Shown here: positions 1-11,801 of the stretch, in pieces
How the letters are laid out: every line of letters begins with the position of its first letter
How positions within the stretch are numbered: the stretch's first letter is position 1
Source of the DNA: CAWJAP01 sp963834365
GTDB taxonomy: Bacteria; Acidobacteriota; Vicinamibacteria; Vicinamibacterales; Vicinamibacteraceae
Assembly: GCA_963834365.1 (NCBI GenBank)
Contig: CAWIBS010000030.1
Span: forward strand, 434,001 to 498,000
Direction: 5' to 3'
DNA length: 64,000 bases
The notes under the pieces: model-generated
Databases searched by the model: none
What the model saw: only the letters and a program-made list of their open reading frames with translations
Told to the model about the DNA's origin: nothing
Made by a program: the position numbers and the translations under genes

Positions 1-266
1 CCGCGTTCACGGCCGCGCAGACGACGCAGGCGGCGCAGTTCGTGGATTTCGACTGGCTGGTGCGAATCGGCCGGACCTACGAGCTGCAACGAACCTACGT
101 GGCCGCCCAGGACAGCGCGCTCGCCGAGGTGGGCGTGTCCGGGGGCGCGATCGCAGGAGGAGAGCACCCGCGGACCGTGCTGCTGCGCATCGAGAGCCGC
201 CTGCGCACGCTGCAGGAGCTGGCCGATGGTCTCATCACCGCCTACGACGAAGCGATTGGGAGATAG
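1..266 (+). CDS. 3' end of a gene of unknown function
   Basis: An open frame runs in from the left edge and stops at 264-266, giving about 87 residues of a C-terminus. A GTG at 42 lies inside the frame and need not be the start. The visible part is Ala/Gln-rich at first (around AFTAAQTTQAAQF) and then probably helical, ending in ITAYDEAIGR. I recognise no domain, signal peptide or membrane segment. The neighbouring aminotransferase is convergent, so the context gives no clue to function. Confidence 0.55.
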   Translation, partial: AFTAAQTTQAAQFVDFDWLVRIGRTYELQRTYVAAQDSALAEVGVSGGAIAGGEHPRTVLLRIESRLRTLQELADGLITAYDEAIGR

Positions 267-434
267 TCTTCCGTGTCTTCGGTCTGGGCTACGGACTACG
301 GACTGCGGACTACAGGGCTTGCAAAGGCCTGCTGACCGGCCCGCAGCCTGCAGCCGGTAGCCTGAGCCGGGACCTGTTCGTGGTCTTTGGTCCTTGGTCT
401 TTGGTCGCTGGTAGTTGGTAGTTGATCTTGGTCC
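267..434. repeat. Intergenic degenerate micro-repeats
   Basis: The gap between two convergent genes is made of short near-repeats. Around 286-316 the word GGCTACGGACTAC is followed by variants (GGACTGCGGACTAC). Around 374-430 there are several copies of TTGGTC-like words (TGGTCTTTGGTCCTTGGTC). The first word recurs at 24463 and 35742. No coding sequence or terminator is evident. Confidence 0.6.
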
Positions 435-1659
435 CTAGCAAACGCCCGGCTGCCACATGGAAAGTGCGCCGCTGCGCGCGAGCCGCCGCGCGTCGGCGGA
501 TGCGGGCGCCCCCAACAGGGGCAGGATGGCGGTCATCGCGCGGCGCATCTGGTCCGGGGTGCCGATGGAGATTCGCGAGTGGGTCGTGAGCGGCGCGAAC
601 GCGCGTCCGACCGCCACGCCGACCTGATGACACTGTGCCTGAAAGAGTCCCGCGTCCCGGCGGACGTCCACCATCAGGAAGTTGGCTTCCGACGGCAGAA
701 CCTTGTAGCCCGCGCCCTCCAGCGCCTGACGGGCGAACGCGCGGGCCTCGTGATTCAGTGCGCGCTGCGCCTTCAGGTGCGCCAGATCGTCGAGCGCCTC
801 GATCGCGGTCGCCGCCGCCAGTCCATTCACCGTCCCCATGCCGGCCAGCCGCCGGATGTCGGCGACGGTCTCGGCGCGGCCCAGGACGTATCCCAGCCGA
901 AGACCCGCCATGCCGAACACCTTGGAGAACGTGCGCGACACAATCAACCGCGGGATCCTGCTCGATGAGCGGGATCGACGTGGCGTAGCCCGGATCCTCG
1001 ACGTACTCGTGATACGCCTCGTCCACGAGAATGACCGCGTCCTTGTTCACGCCGCGCACCGCGGACACGAACTCGGCGATGGCGGACGCCGTCCGAACCC
1101 CACCGGTCGGATTGTTCGGATTGCAGACGAAGAACAGGCCGGCGCCGTCGGCCTTTGCCGCCATCGCCGTCAGATCGAGCGAGCCCGAGGCGGCGACGGG
1201 GACGGCGTGAACCGGGGCGCCGGACGCGCGCGCGGCATTCGCAGGTGTCTCGAACGTGGGCGCGGCCGTCACGAGCGCTCGACTCGGCGAGGTGAACGCG
1301 AGCGTGGCCGAGCGGAGAATCTCCCCCGAGCCGGGCGTGATGAGCACCTGGGCACGGGACACGCCGTGCAGTGCGGCGATCTTCTCGAGCAGCGTCAATG
1401 TCACCCCGAAGGGATAGCGGTTCACCTCGGGCCGGAAGGCCTCGAACGCCGCCAGCGCCTTCGGACCGAGGCCGAACGGGTTCTCGTTGCTCCCGAGCCT
1501 GATCGTCGGAGCCGTCTCGACGAGCCGGGAGGCGGACTGACCTGCGACGGCAACGGCGTGGGTCAGGAAGGGGGCCCCCATGGTCGCGCCGGCCAGCATC
1601 CGCGCCGCCTCGCGACGCGACAACCGCCCTCCGGTGATGAAACGCCCTCGCGTGCGCAT
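435..1659 (-). CDS. Histidinol-phosphate aminotransferase-like PLP enzyme with Tat signal, one frameshift
   Basis: A class I/II PLP aminotransferase of the HisC type, about 407 residues. The N-terminus carries a twin-arginine-like signal (SRREAARMLAG followed by a hydrophobic run to about residue 40), so export is inferred. Family motifs follow: GSNENPFG, the CNPNNPTGG loop, VDEAYHEYV, and the PLP-lysine segment SRTFSKVFGMAGLRLGY. The last segment is in another frame: one extra base near 948-952 splits the gene. Restoring it joins EQDP to RLIVSRTF. The start has a GGAGG six bases upstream. It lies just downstream of pruA on the same strand. A Tat signal is unusual for biosynthetic HisC, so an exported or lineage-specific transaminase is more likely than histidine biosynthesis. 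Confidence 0.8.
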
Positions 1660-1692
1660 ACTGAACCTCCGTCCTGCCTGCAGGGCTCCGCC

Positions 1693-3402
1693 TCACTCCT
1701 CGGCCATGAACGGATACCTGTGGTCGGTCGGCGGCACGAACGTCTCCTTGATCGTCCGCACGCTGACCCACCGCAGCAGATTGAGCTTCGAGCCGGCCTT
1801 GTCGTTGGTGCCCGACGAACGGGCGCCGCCGAACGGCTGCTGGCCGACGACGGCGCCGGTCGGCTTGTCGTTGATGTAGAAGTTCCCGGCCGCATGGCGG
1901 AGCGCCGAGAGCGCCTCGCGCACCGCGCTGCGCTCGCGGGCGAACACGGCGCCGGTGAGCGCATACGGCGAGGTCCGATCGACGAGCGCGAGCGTCTCCG
2001 AGTACTGCGCGTCCGGATAGACGTGCACCGTGACCACGGGGCCGAAGATCTCCTCGCACAGCAGCCGATAGCCGGGATCCTGCGTCTCGACGAGCGTCGG
2101 CTCGATGAAGAAGCCCTTCCCATCGTCCACCCTGCCGCCGGCGACGATGTGCGCGTGCTCCCGCGCGTGATCGACGTACTCGGAAATCTTCGCAAACGCC
2201 TTCCGATCGATCACGGCTCCCATGAAGTTGCGGAAGTCGCGCACATCCCCGATCGAGATGCTGTCGATGATGCCGACCGTGCGGTCGCGCACTTCGCGCC
2301 ACAGCGATCGCGGAATGTAGGCGCGGCTCGCCGCCGAGCACTTCTGTCCCTGATACTCGAAGCCGCCGCGCGCGATCGCCACCGCCAGCGCGTGCGGGTC
2401 GGCCGACGGGTGCGCGACAATGAAGTCCTTGCCGCCCGTCTCGCCGACGATGCGGGGATAGGACCGGTAGCCGGCCATGTTCTCGCCGATGGTCTTCCAC
2501 ATGGCATTGAACACGGTGGTGCTGCCCGTGAAATGCACACCGGCCAGATCGGGATGCGAGAGCGCGACCTTCGAGATCTCGGCCGGGTTGCCGGGCAGGA
2601 AATTGATCACTCCCGGCGGCAGGCCGGCCTCCTCGAGCAGGCGGAAGACGTACCAGGCGCTCAGCATCGCGCTCGAGGCGGGCTTCCAGAGCACGGTGTT
2701 GCCCATGAGGGCCGGCGCGCCCGAGAGGTTGCCGCCAATCGCGGTGAAGTTGAACGGCGACACCGCGTAGACGAAGCCCTCGAGCGGACGGTAGTCGAGC
2801 TGGTTCCAGACGCCGCGATCGCTCAGCGGCTGATCGTCGTAGATCTCCTGCGCGTACGACACGTTGAAGCGCCAGAAGTCCACGAGCTCGCACGCCGCGT
2901 CGATCTCGGACTGGTGCGCCGTCTTCGACTGACCGAGCATCGTCGCCGAGTTGATCGTCGGCCGCCACGTGGTGGCGAGCAGCTCCGCGGCCTTGAGGAA
3001 CACGGCCGCGCGATCCTCCCACGGCCAGCTCGCCCATTCACGGTGCGCCGCCGCGGCGGCGTCGATGGCCTTGTGTACGAGCTCGGGCGACGCCTTGTGC
3101 CAGTCGGCGAGCACGTGCCCGTGATCGTGCGGCATCACGGCATGCTCGATCTCGCCGGTCTGGATGCGCTCGCCGCCGATGACGACCGGAATCTCGATGC
3201 GCTCGCTGGACATCGCCGCGAGGCGCGTCTTGAGCTCCGCGCGCTCCGGCGTCCCCGGCGCGTAGGAACGCACCGGTTCGTTCACAGGCACCGGTACGCG
3301 GCGCCGCGCCGTCACGCTGCTGGTCGCGGCTCCGGCAACGGGCAGGCCGGCCGCTGAAGCCGATGTGGATGGTGCGGCAACCGACGACGCGTTGGTAGAC
3401 AT
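1693..3402 (-). CDS. pruA: 1-pyrroline-5-carboxylate (glutamate semialdehyde) dehydrogenase
   Basis: Intact 569-residue aldehyde dehydrogenase of the long P5CDH type, oxidising glutamate-gamma-semialdehyde to glutamate with NAD+ in proline catabolism. Visible motifs are SPFNFTA (about 215-221), the general base Glu in GETGGKD (about 321), the catalytic Cys in GQKCSAASRAY (about 355), and the C-terminal GGARSSGTNDKAGS. The first 40 or so residues form a Ser/Ala/Val-rich extension not needed for the fold, so the true start could be internal. A possible -10 (TATCAT) lies just upstream. No separate proline dehydrogenase (PutA-like) is visible in the window. The neighbour downstream is the Tat aminotransferase. 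Confidence 0.93.
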   Translation of the reverse strand: MSTNASSVAAPSTSASAAGLPVAGAATSSVTARRRVPVPVNEPVRSYAPGTPERAELKTRLAAMSSERIEIPVVIGGERIQTGEIEHAVMPHDHGHVLADWHKASPELVHKAIDAAAAAHREWASWPWEDRAAVFLKAAELLATTWRPTINSATMLGQSKTAHQSEIDAACELVDFWRFNVSYAQEIYDDQPLSDRGVWNQLDYRPLEGFVYAVSPFNFTAIGGNLSGAPALMGNTVLWKPASSAMLSAWYVFRLLEEAGLPPGVINFLPGNPAEISKVALSHPDLAGVHFTGSTTVFNAMWKTIGENMAGYRSYPRIVGETGGKDFIVAHPSADPHALAVAIARGGFEYQGQKCSAASRAYIPRSLWREVRDRTVGIIDSISIGDVRDFRNFMGAVIDRKAFAKISEYVDHAREHAHIVAGGRVDDGKGFFIEPTLVETQDPGYRLLCEEIFGPVVTVHVYPDAQYSETLALVDRTSPYALTGAVFARERSAVREALSALRHAAGNFYINDKPTGAVVGQQPFGGARSSGTNDKAGSKLNLLRWVSVRTIKETFVPPTDHRYPFMAEE

Positions 3403-3432
3403 GGTGAAGGGATGATGATACGCCCCTCGTCC

Positions 3433-5885
3433 TCAGGCCGGGCGCCAGACCAGGACGACGCGCTCGGGAGTGACGTGCGTCTTCTTCGGCTTGATGTCAA
3501 TCGTCGAGAAGGGGCGCCCGGCCGCCGGCGCTGCGGCCTCGAGCCCGGCGATCTCGGCCTCGAAATCGTGGTCGAGCTCGGTGCGCTGGGCCTGCAGGGC
3601 CTCGCGCGTCTCCTCGGCACGCTTGACGTCCTGCGACTGCCGCATGCTGCGGCCGACGCCGCGCGCCGCGGTCGTCGCCCGTCCAATCGTGCTCGCACTC
3701 ATGGTCTTGCGGCCGAACAGGGCGCCCAGAATCGTGGTCCCGAGCGAGATGCCGGTCTGCATCTTCGATTCGGACGCCTGCTCGTGCTCGCGGGCGACGG
3801 CCTGCCCGGCGCGGCGGATCCGCTCGTCGAGCATGGCGAGCTTCGGCGCAAACTTCAGGCGCAGCTTCTCCTTCGCGGCATCGCGCGTCTCCCGATCCCT
3901 CAGCGCGACTCGAGCGCGGAACTGCGCCTCCGACTCGTCAGGCGCCGAGGCGAGCCCGGTCGCCTCGTCGAAGTGCAGCGTCAGGATCTGCTCCTGCTGC
4001 AGCCAGCGTCCGAAGTCCCTCAGCCACGCCTGGTAGCTCGCCGGTTTCGCCGCGGCGGGCGGCAACTCGCCGAACGTCGCGGCGCCCGCGGGGGCCGTCT
4101 CCAGGTCGTCCGCCGCGATGTCGGTTTCTTCGGAAGCCGCCCAATCGATCACCACCGCGCCTGATCCGAACGGGACGAGCCGCGTCACCGTCCGCGTCAG
4201 TTCGATGCCACGCTTCGGTTCCACGAACCGTACGCTGGCCGACGCGAACAGCGCGGGCTCGTACGCCAGCCCGGACGTGCCGGGTTCGCCCGGAACGAAG
4301 AACTGCTCGATCTGCGGCGGAAGCAGGGGCGGCGCGTGGGCGCCCCGGGGCTGACGCGCCGGGCTGCCGGTGGGGCCTGCGAGGCGGCGGATGCTGCGTG
4401 CGTTGCCGGGTCACCAGCGCCTCGCAGCCCCGAGGCTGCTTCAGCCTTGGGGACATCGACCGGCGGCTGCAACCGCTTGATCTGATCCTTCGTCAACGGC
4501 CCGCGGAGGTACGACATCGCCCACCGCGTCTGGAAGACGATCGGGCCATCGTCGTGCACGTTGTGCAGGAAGAACGTCCGCTTCTGCAGCGACGAGAGGG
4601 CGCGATCGGTGGACCCGCGATCGAAGCCGCGGCCTTGTCCGCTCAGCGCGCCCTCGAGGCCGTCGAGCAGTCGCGCCTTGTCGCGCTCGGTCTGCAGCCG
4701 GCCGAGAAACCACGTCCCGGCATTCGACAGGCCCTTGTAGTCGATATCCACCGGGTTCTGCGTCGCAAGCACGACGCCGAGCCCGAACGCCCGTGCCTGC
4801 TTCATCAGCAGCAGCAACGCCTGCTTCGACGGCGGCGCCGCCACCGGCGGTACGTAGCCGGCGACTTCGTCCATGTAGAGGAGCGCACGCAGGCTGGAGG
4901 TGCCCGACTGCGCCCGCATCCAGCTCACAACCTGGTTGAGGAGGAGCGTGACGAAGAACATGCGCTCCGCGTCGGCGAGATGCGCGATCGAGACGATGGC
5001 CACCCGTGGCTTGCCCTCGGGGGTGTAGAGCATGCGGGCGACGTCGAGCGGCGCGCCCTCGAGCCACAGCGCAAAGCCGGGCGCAGCGAGCAATCCGTTC
5101 AGCCGCATCGCCAGCCCGAAGCGATCCTTCTCGGGGTAGAAAGCCTCGACGTCGAGCACGCCGACGCGCGTGAATGGCGGCTGTTGTATCCGCTGGATCA
5201 GAGCTGTCAGATCGAGGTCCTCGCCCTTGCACCAGGCCTCGTTGAGGATCCCGGACAGCAGGATGTGCTCGCGGCTCTGCACCGGATCCGCGTCGATGCC
5301 CAGCAGCGTGAGCACCCCGGTCGCCGTCGTCGTGACGGCTTCGGCCATTCGCTCGACGTCCTCACGCTCGGCTGGCGGCGGCGCCGCGAACGAGTTCAGG
5401 ATCGACACGGGAATCCCGGCGCGGCTTCCCGGTGTGTAGATGGCGAAGTCGGCGGCTTCGCGGAGCCGCGCGATCCGCGCGCCATCCTGCCCCCACTCGG
5501 CGAGGCCCTGCTTCCACTGCCCGGCCTCGTGCTCGGCGAACGTGTCGGCCGTCATGCCGGCGCGCGCGGCTTCATCCTCGTCGATCCACGGCCGGAAATC
5601 GGCGGCGGCGAGGTTGGGAAACGTGAGCAGCAGGTTGCCGATATCGCCTTTGGGGTCGATCGCCAGGACCGGGACGCCGTCGATGGCGGCTTCCTCGATG
5701 AGCGACAGGCCGAGGCCCGTCTTGCCGCTGCCCGTCATGCCGACGATGACGGCGTGCGTCACCAGGTCGCGCGAGTCGTACAGCACCGGCTCGTCACCGA
5801 GCTGAGAGGTCGCGAGATCGTAGACCCGGCCCAGATAGAAGGACCCCAGCAGCTCGTAGGTGCGCGTGGATGGGACAGCCGCCAT
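3433..5885 (-). CDS. HerA-like (DUF87 type) ATP-binding protein, one frameshift
   Basis: About 817 residues once a one-base deletion near 4335-4350 (in a run of G and C) is repaired; the repaired join reads PPLLPPQIEQFFVPGEP. The N-terminal half is a RecA-like motor: Walker A GMTGSGKT (about 49-56), a Walker B region ending in LLYMDEV, and the ATQNPVD sensor-like segment. This resembles HerA/FtsK-type ATPases that act on DNA or are conjugation-related. The C-terminal half is charged and helical, with a long coiled-coil-like stretch around an MQTGISLGTTILGALFGRK segment. No NurA-type nuclease is adjacent. The start ATG is preceded by CAGAAT and six bases, a leaderless-like arrangement. The exact role is unknown. 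Confidence 0.75.
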
Positions 5886-5988
5886 GGCGGGATTCTGCCA
5901 TACGCGTGGCTCGAGTGGTCAGGGCTCAAGGCCGAGAGCTCAGCGGACGAACGAGTCAGCTCGTCACGCGTCCGGCAGGCCGGGCCTG

Positions 5989-6177
5989 TCAGTTCCGGCG
6001 TAGTGCCCGGGCTTCAGGGGCCGGCTCAGGGCGCTGCAACGTCAGCTGTCCTGCCTTCTTCCGCCAGTAGCGCTCGAGCCCCAGCCAGCACTGCCAGGGC
6101 GGGACAGCGAGCTCGCAGGCACGCGCCTGCGCCTCTGGCAGCGCACGGCGCAACTCGAGCGTGATGGCACGCACGAA
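5989..6177 (-). pseudogene. In-frame C-terminal extension of the MBL hydrolase, cut off by TGA
   Basis: Directly after the TGA at 6178-6180 the same frame stays open for about 63 codons. It encodes a helical segment with GLERYWRKK, which I recall as a typical C-terminal tail of this type of MBL-fold hydrolase. I read it as the real C-terminus of the upstream gene separated by a nonsense codon or a base error (TGG to TGA would give Trp). A separate small gene starting at the GTG at 6174 is possible but less likely. Confidence 0.5.
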
Positions 6178-6963
6178 TCAATCGCGCCGCTCGTCGTCGT
6201 CGGTCGCGGTCATCTCGACACACTCGCGGGCGAGCGCCGACCAGCCGCGGAGACGCTCGAGCATCGCCTGCAGGTGTGTGGCCGGCGCGTCGTGCGGGCC
6301 GAAATGGGTGAGAAACAGCGTGTCCGGATGCCAGGCGAGCACGCGATCGGCGCTCGCGTGCCAGCCCTCCACGTCGACGTCGGGAGGAGGCGTCGGTGGG
6401 ACGACGAATCCCGCGCCCGGGAGTGCCGCCCCGCCGACGTCGCCGACGAAGGCGACACGGCTCTCGGGGTCGAAGTAGGCGACGTGGTGCGATGCATGGC
6501 CGGGCGTGTAGGCGACCGCGAGCCGCCGTCCGCCCGCGTCGATGGTCTCGCCGCCGGCCAGCGCGACGATGTTCGCCGCCGGCACCGCCAGGAACTCGCC
6601 CCACAGCGAGTCCATGCGATCGCCATACAGGCGCGTCGCGCTCGACAGCAGCTTCGTCGGATCAATGAGGTGCGTGGCGCCGCGCTCGTGCACGTAGACC
6701 GTGAGGCGGGGATTCTCGCGAACGAGGGTGCCCGTGACTCCGGCGTGATCGAGGTGGATGTGCGTCAGCAGGACCGCCCCGACGTCGGCGATGCCGATGC
6801 CGCCCGCCGCCAACTCCTCGCGCAGCCGCGGCAGACAGCTCGTCGGCCCGGGATCCACGAGCGCGACGGTTCCGCGGGCCTCGAGGACCGCCGTGGCGAT
6901 CACCGACGAGGCGCCCCGGAAGTGCAGATCGGCGTACCGAAGCCCCGGCGCCAGGACGATCAT
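6178..6963 (-). CDS. MBL-fold metallohydrolase
   Basis: A 261-residue metallo-beta-lactamase-fold enzyme. The metal site is THIHLDH (His68, His70, Asp72, His73), followed by the later ligands in TPGHASHH, VGDVGGAA and THFGPHD. Substrate cannot be told; glyoxalase II-like or lactonase-like hydrolases share this layout. The reading frame stops at a TGA at 6178, but family-like sequence continues in the same frame to 5989. The start has no Shine-Dalgarno. Instead TACCAT lies exactly six bases upstream of the ATG, as in leaderless genes. It diverges from clpS. Confidence 0.85.
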   Translation of the reverse strand: MIVLAPGLRYADLHFRGASSVIATAVLEARGTVALVDPGPTSCLPRLREELAAGGIGIADVGAVLLTHIHLDHAGVTGTLVRENPRLTVYVHERGATHLIDPTKLLSSATRLYGDRMDSLWGEFLAVPAANIVALAGGETIDAGGRRLAVAYTPGHASHHVAYFDPESRVAFVGDVGGAALPGAGFVVPPTPPPDVDVEGWHASADRVLAWHPDTLFLTHFGPHDAPATHLQAMLERLRGWSALARECVEMTATDDDERRD

Positions 6964-7177
6964 GCGGGGATGGTACCACCGGGGCCCCGGCCACTGGTGC
7001 GGCCGACGAGCGTGGTGTGCCGCATCCGTCGAACGGGCAGGCCCGCCGGCGGCCAGTGGCCTATACTCGGAAGGGAGACGGCCGCACCGGGCTCGGCCCG
7101 GCCTGCAGACATGGCCACGCAGCGGGAACGAGCCGCGGCGCCCCTGCAGACCCTGTTGCCAGGACTCCGCGCGTGGA
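6964..7177. promoter_or_regulatory. Divergent promoter region, MBL hydrolase / clpS
   Basis: Toward the MBL gene, TACCAT (6970-6975 on the minus strand) lies six bases from its ATG, suggesting a leaderless transcript. Toward clpS, TATACT at 7062-7067 is a fair -10 element, giving a leader of about 105 bases; I see no good -35 at the right distance. The region is otherwise GC-rich with no gene. Confidence 0.4.
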
Positions 7178-7492
7178 ATGCCCGAATCGAAACCGCAGTT
7201 CGGCGACCAGGTTCAGGAACGTCCCCGTGAGGAGCTGCGTGAGCCGCCGCTCTTCAAGGTCATCCTGATCAACGACGATTACACGACGATGGAGTTCGTC
7301 GTACAGGTGCTCGAGTCGGTGTTCCACAAGTCTCCGGCCGAGGCCTTCCGGATCATGATGCAGGTCCATACGCAGGGCAAAGGGCTCTGCGGCGTGTATC
7401 CGCACGACATCGCGGAGACGAAGATCGCCACGGTGCACGATCTCGCCCGCGAGCACGGATACCCGCTGCGGGCCGACATGGAAGAAGTTTGA
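7178..7492 (+). CDS. clpS: ATP-dependent Clp protease adaptor ClpS
   Basis: 104 residues. ClpS binds N-degron substrates and hands them to ClpA. The family core is clear: PPLFKVILINDDYTTMEFVVQVL, then the HxxG-type helix (VHTQGKGLCGVYPHDIAETK). The NDD and the Met at the hydrophobic pocket are present. The ATG at 7178 is chosen because the conserved domain begins about 23 residues later, after a polar tail. It is directly followed by clpA (7 bases apart), the usual clpS-clpA operon. Confidence 0.95.
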   Translation: MPESKPQFGDQVQERPREELREPPLFKVILINDDYTTMEFVVQVLESVFHKSPAEAFRIMMQVHTQGKGLCGVYPHDIAETKIATVHDLAREHGYPLRADMEEV

Positions 7493-7499
7493 GGGTCGC

Positions 7500-9975
<2,476 letters not shown>

Positions 9976-10052
9976 GCCCGGCCGGGATTGGGGGCTCGAG
10001 CGTCTTGAGCCTCCAGCGGCTCGGGAGGTAACGTGTGGGCGGGAGGCCCGTC

Positions 10053-10591
10053 ATGCGTCAACAGACTCCGTCGTCCGGAATCCGATCGCGGACCTGGTGG
10101 GCCGTGTCCTGTCTCGTCGCCGTACTGAGCACCGGGATCGCGTGCTCGCAATCGGACCAGCAGGAGGCGGAACGCAAGGCCCGCGAATCGGCCGCTCGAG
10201 CAAAAGAGGAAGCCGGCAAGGCGGCCGACAAGGCCGCGGCCGCGCCAAGGATGCCGCGTCGAAGCTGGGAGAGAATGCCCGTGACGCCGCCTTGAAGGGA
10301 GCCTCGGCGGCGGCCGACGCGGGAGCGAAGGCCGCAGTGGTGGCAGGCGAAGCGACGCAGGTCGCCGCGGTCAAGGCCGCCGGCCTGCTGCGAACGAGTG
10401 CGATCAAATCAGCGCTGCTCGCCGATCAAACGCTCGACACGTCGGACGTGAACATCGACACCGACGAAGCCCGCAAGATCGTCGTCCTGAAGGGTCGCGT
10501 CCGGTCCGCTCGCGAGAAGACGGCCATCGGCCGGATCGCCGCGGAGAAGGCGCCGGGCTACACGGTGCAGGATCAGCTGGTCGTGCGCTGA
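10053..10591 (+). CDS. BON-domain lipoprotein, one frameshift
   Basis: About 179 residues after repairing a one-base deletion near 10236 in a GC-rich run. The N-terminus is a lipoprotein signal: a hydrophobic stretch (WWAVSCLVAVLSTGIAC) with the Cys at the lipobox, followed by an Ala/Lys/Glu-rich helical region likely to form a coiled coil (AERKARESAARAKEEAGK and KDAASKLGENARDAALKG). The C-terminus holds a BON-like fold (SDVNIDTDEARKIVVLKGRV ending YTVQDQLVVR). BON domains are thought to bind membranes or lipids, so a periplasmic envelope-stability role is inferred. A GGGAGG seven bases upstream supports the ATG at 10053. Confidence 0.75.
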
Positions 10592-10607
10592 CTCGAGGAC
10601 CGCTGGC

Positions 10608-11798
10608 ATGCGCACACTGCTGCTCCTCGCTCTTCCGCTGCTCGCCGTTGCCGGTCAGACGCCTTCACCATCGCCCTCGCCGGCCTCTGCACCCTGGTCA
10701 TTCGAAGCCCAGGAGATCCGAACCGGATTCGGCGTCGGCTACGCCGTGACCGTCGCCGACGTGAACGCCGACAAGCGCGCCGACATCGTCGCCATCAACG
10801 GGACGCAGCTGGTCTGGTTCGAGAATCCCTCCTGGCAGATGCACGTCGTGCTCGACGCGCAGACGCCGAAGGACAACGTCACGATCGCCGCGCACGACAT
10901 CGACGGCGACGGGCGGCTCGACATCGCGCTCGGCGCCGCGTGGAATCCGAAGGACACCAACGGCGGCGGCACGCTGCACTGGGTGCGGCAGGGCGCGCCC
11001 GGCGAAAAATGGACGCTGCGGGACGTCGGTTCCGAACCCACGCTGCATCGCATCCGGTGGGCGAACGTCGATGGTGCCGGTCCCCCCGAACTCATCGTCG
11101 CGCCGCTCCACGGCCGCGGTACGGCGCCGCCGGAGTGGACCGGCCCGGGGGCGCGGCTGCTCGTCTACCGGATTCCCAGGGACCCGGCAGTGGGCCCGTG
11201 GGAACCCGAGGTTGCCGACGAGAGCCTTCACATCCTGCACAATTTCATCCCCGCCGACATCGACGGCGATCGGGGCGACGAGCTCGTCACGGCGAGCCGC
11301 GAAGGTCTCCACGTCCTGAAGCGCGACGCGAAAGGCACGTGGACGCGGACGAAGATCGGCGAGGGTGCCCCGGGTGAGATCAAGATCGGACGCGTCGCGG
11401 GGCGGCGCGTGATGGCCACGGTCGAACCCTGGCACGGCGAGTCGATCGTCGTCTACGTGGAGCCGGCAGGCGGCGCCCGGGACGCCCTGTGGACGCGACG
11501 CGCGCTCGAGGACAAGGTGGCCGGCGGACACGCGCTGGCCTGGGCGGACTTCGACGGTGACGGGAACGACGAGCTCGCCGCCGGGTGGCGTGACGGTGCA
11601 CAGCCCGGCCTGGCGGTCCATGGCTTCGCGCCCGACGGCGCGGTCCGCGCCCGCTCGATCATCGACGCTGGCGGGATGGCGACCGAAGACGTGGCCGTCG
11701 GCGACTTCGATGCGGACGGCCGGCCGGATCTCGTGGCCTCGGGGCGCAAGACGGCGAACGTGAAGATCTACTGGAACCGGACGACAAAGAAACGGTAG
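10608..11798 (+). CDS. Secreted FG-GAP/VCBS repeat protein
   Basis: 396 residues with a signal peptide (MRTLLLLALPLLAVAGQ). Several calcium-binding-like blade motifs follow: VADVNADKRADIV, AHDIDGDGRLDIALG, PADIDGDRGDELVTA, WADFDGDGNDELAAG and VGDFDADGRPDLVASG. These are typical of beta-propellers of the FG-GAP class. Such proteins are exported and often mediate binding; no enzymatic domain is visible. It follows the BON lipoprotein by 16 bases and is followed at once by the transglutaminase gene, so co-transcription is likely. Confidence 0.85.
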   Translation: MRTLLLLALPLLAVAGQTPSPSPSPASAPWSFEAQEIRTGFGVGYAVTVADVNADKRADIVAINGTQLVWFENPSWQMHVVLDAQTPKDNVTIAAHDIDGDGRLDIALGAAWNPKDTNGGGTLHWVRQGAPGEKWTLRDVGSEPTLHRIRWANVDGAGPPELIVAPLHGRGTAPPEWTGPGARLLVYRIPRDPAVGPWEPEVADESLHILHNFIPADIDGDRGDELVTASREGLHVLKRDAKGTWTRTKIGEGAPGEIKIGRVAGRRVMATVEPWHGESIVVYVEPAGGARDALWTRRALEDKVAGGHALAWADFDGDGNDELAAGWRDGAQPGLAVHGFAPDGAVRARSIIDAGGMATEDVAVGDFDADGRPDLVASGRKTANVKIYWNRTTKKR

Positions 11799-11801
11799 GG
11801 A

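Noticed and set aside
838..3357. An 839-codon open frame on the plus strand
   Set aside because: It is antisense to the aminotransferase and pruA, is Arg-rich as expected from GC-rich shadows, and has no domain or ribosome-binding site.
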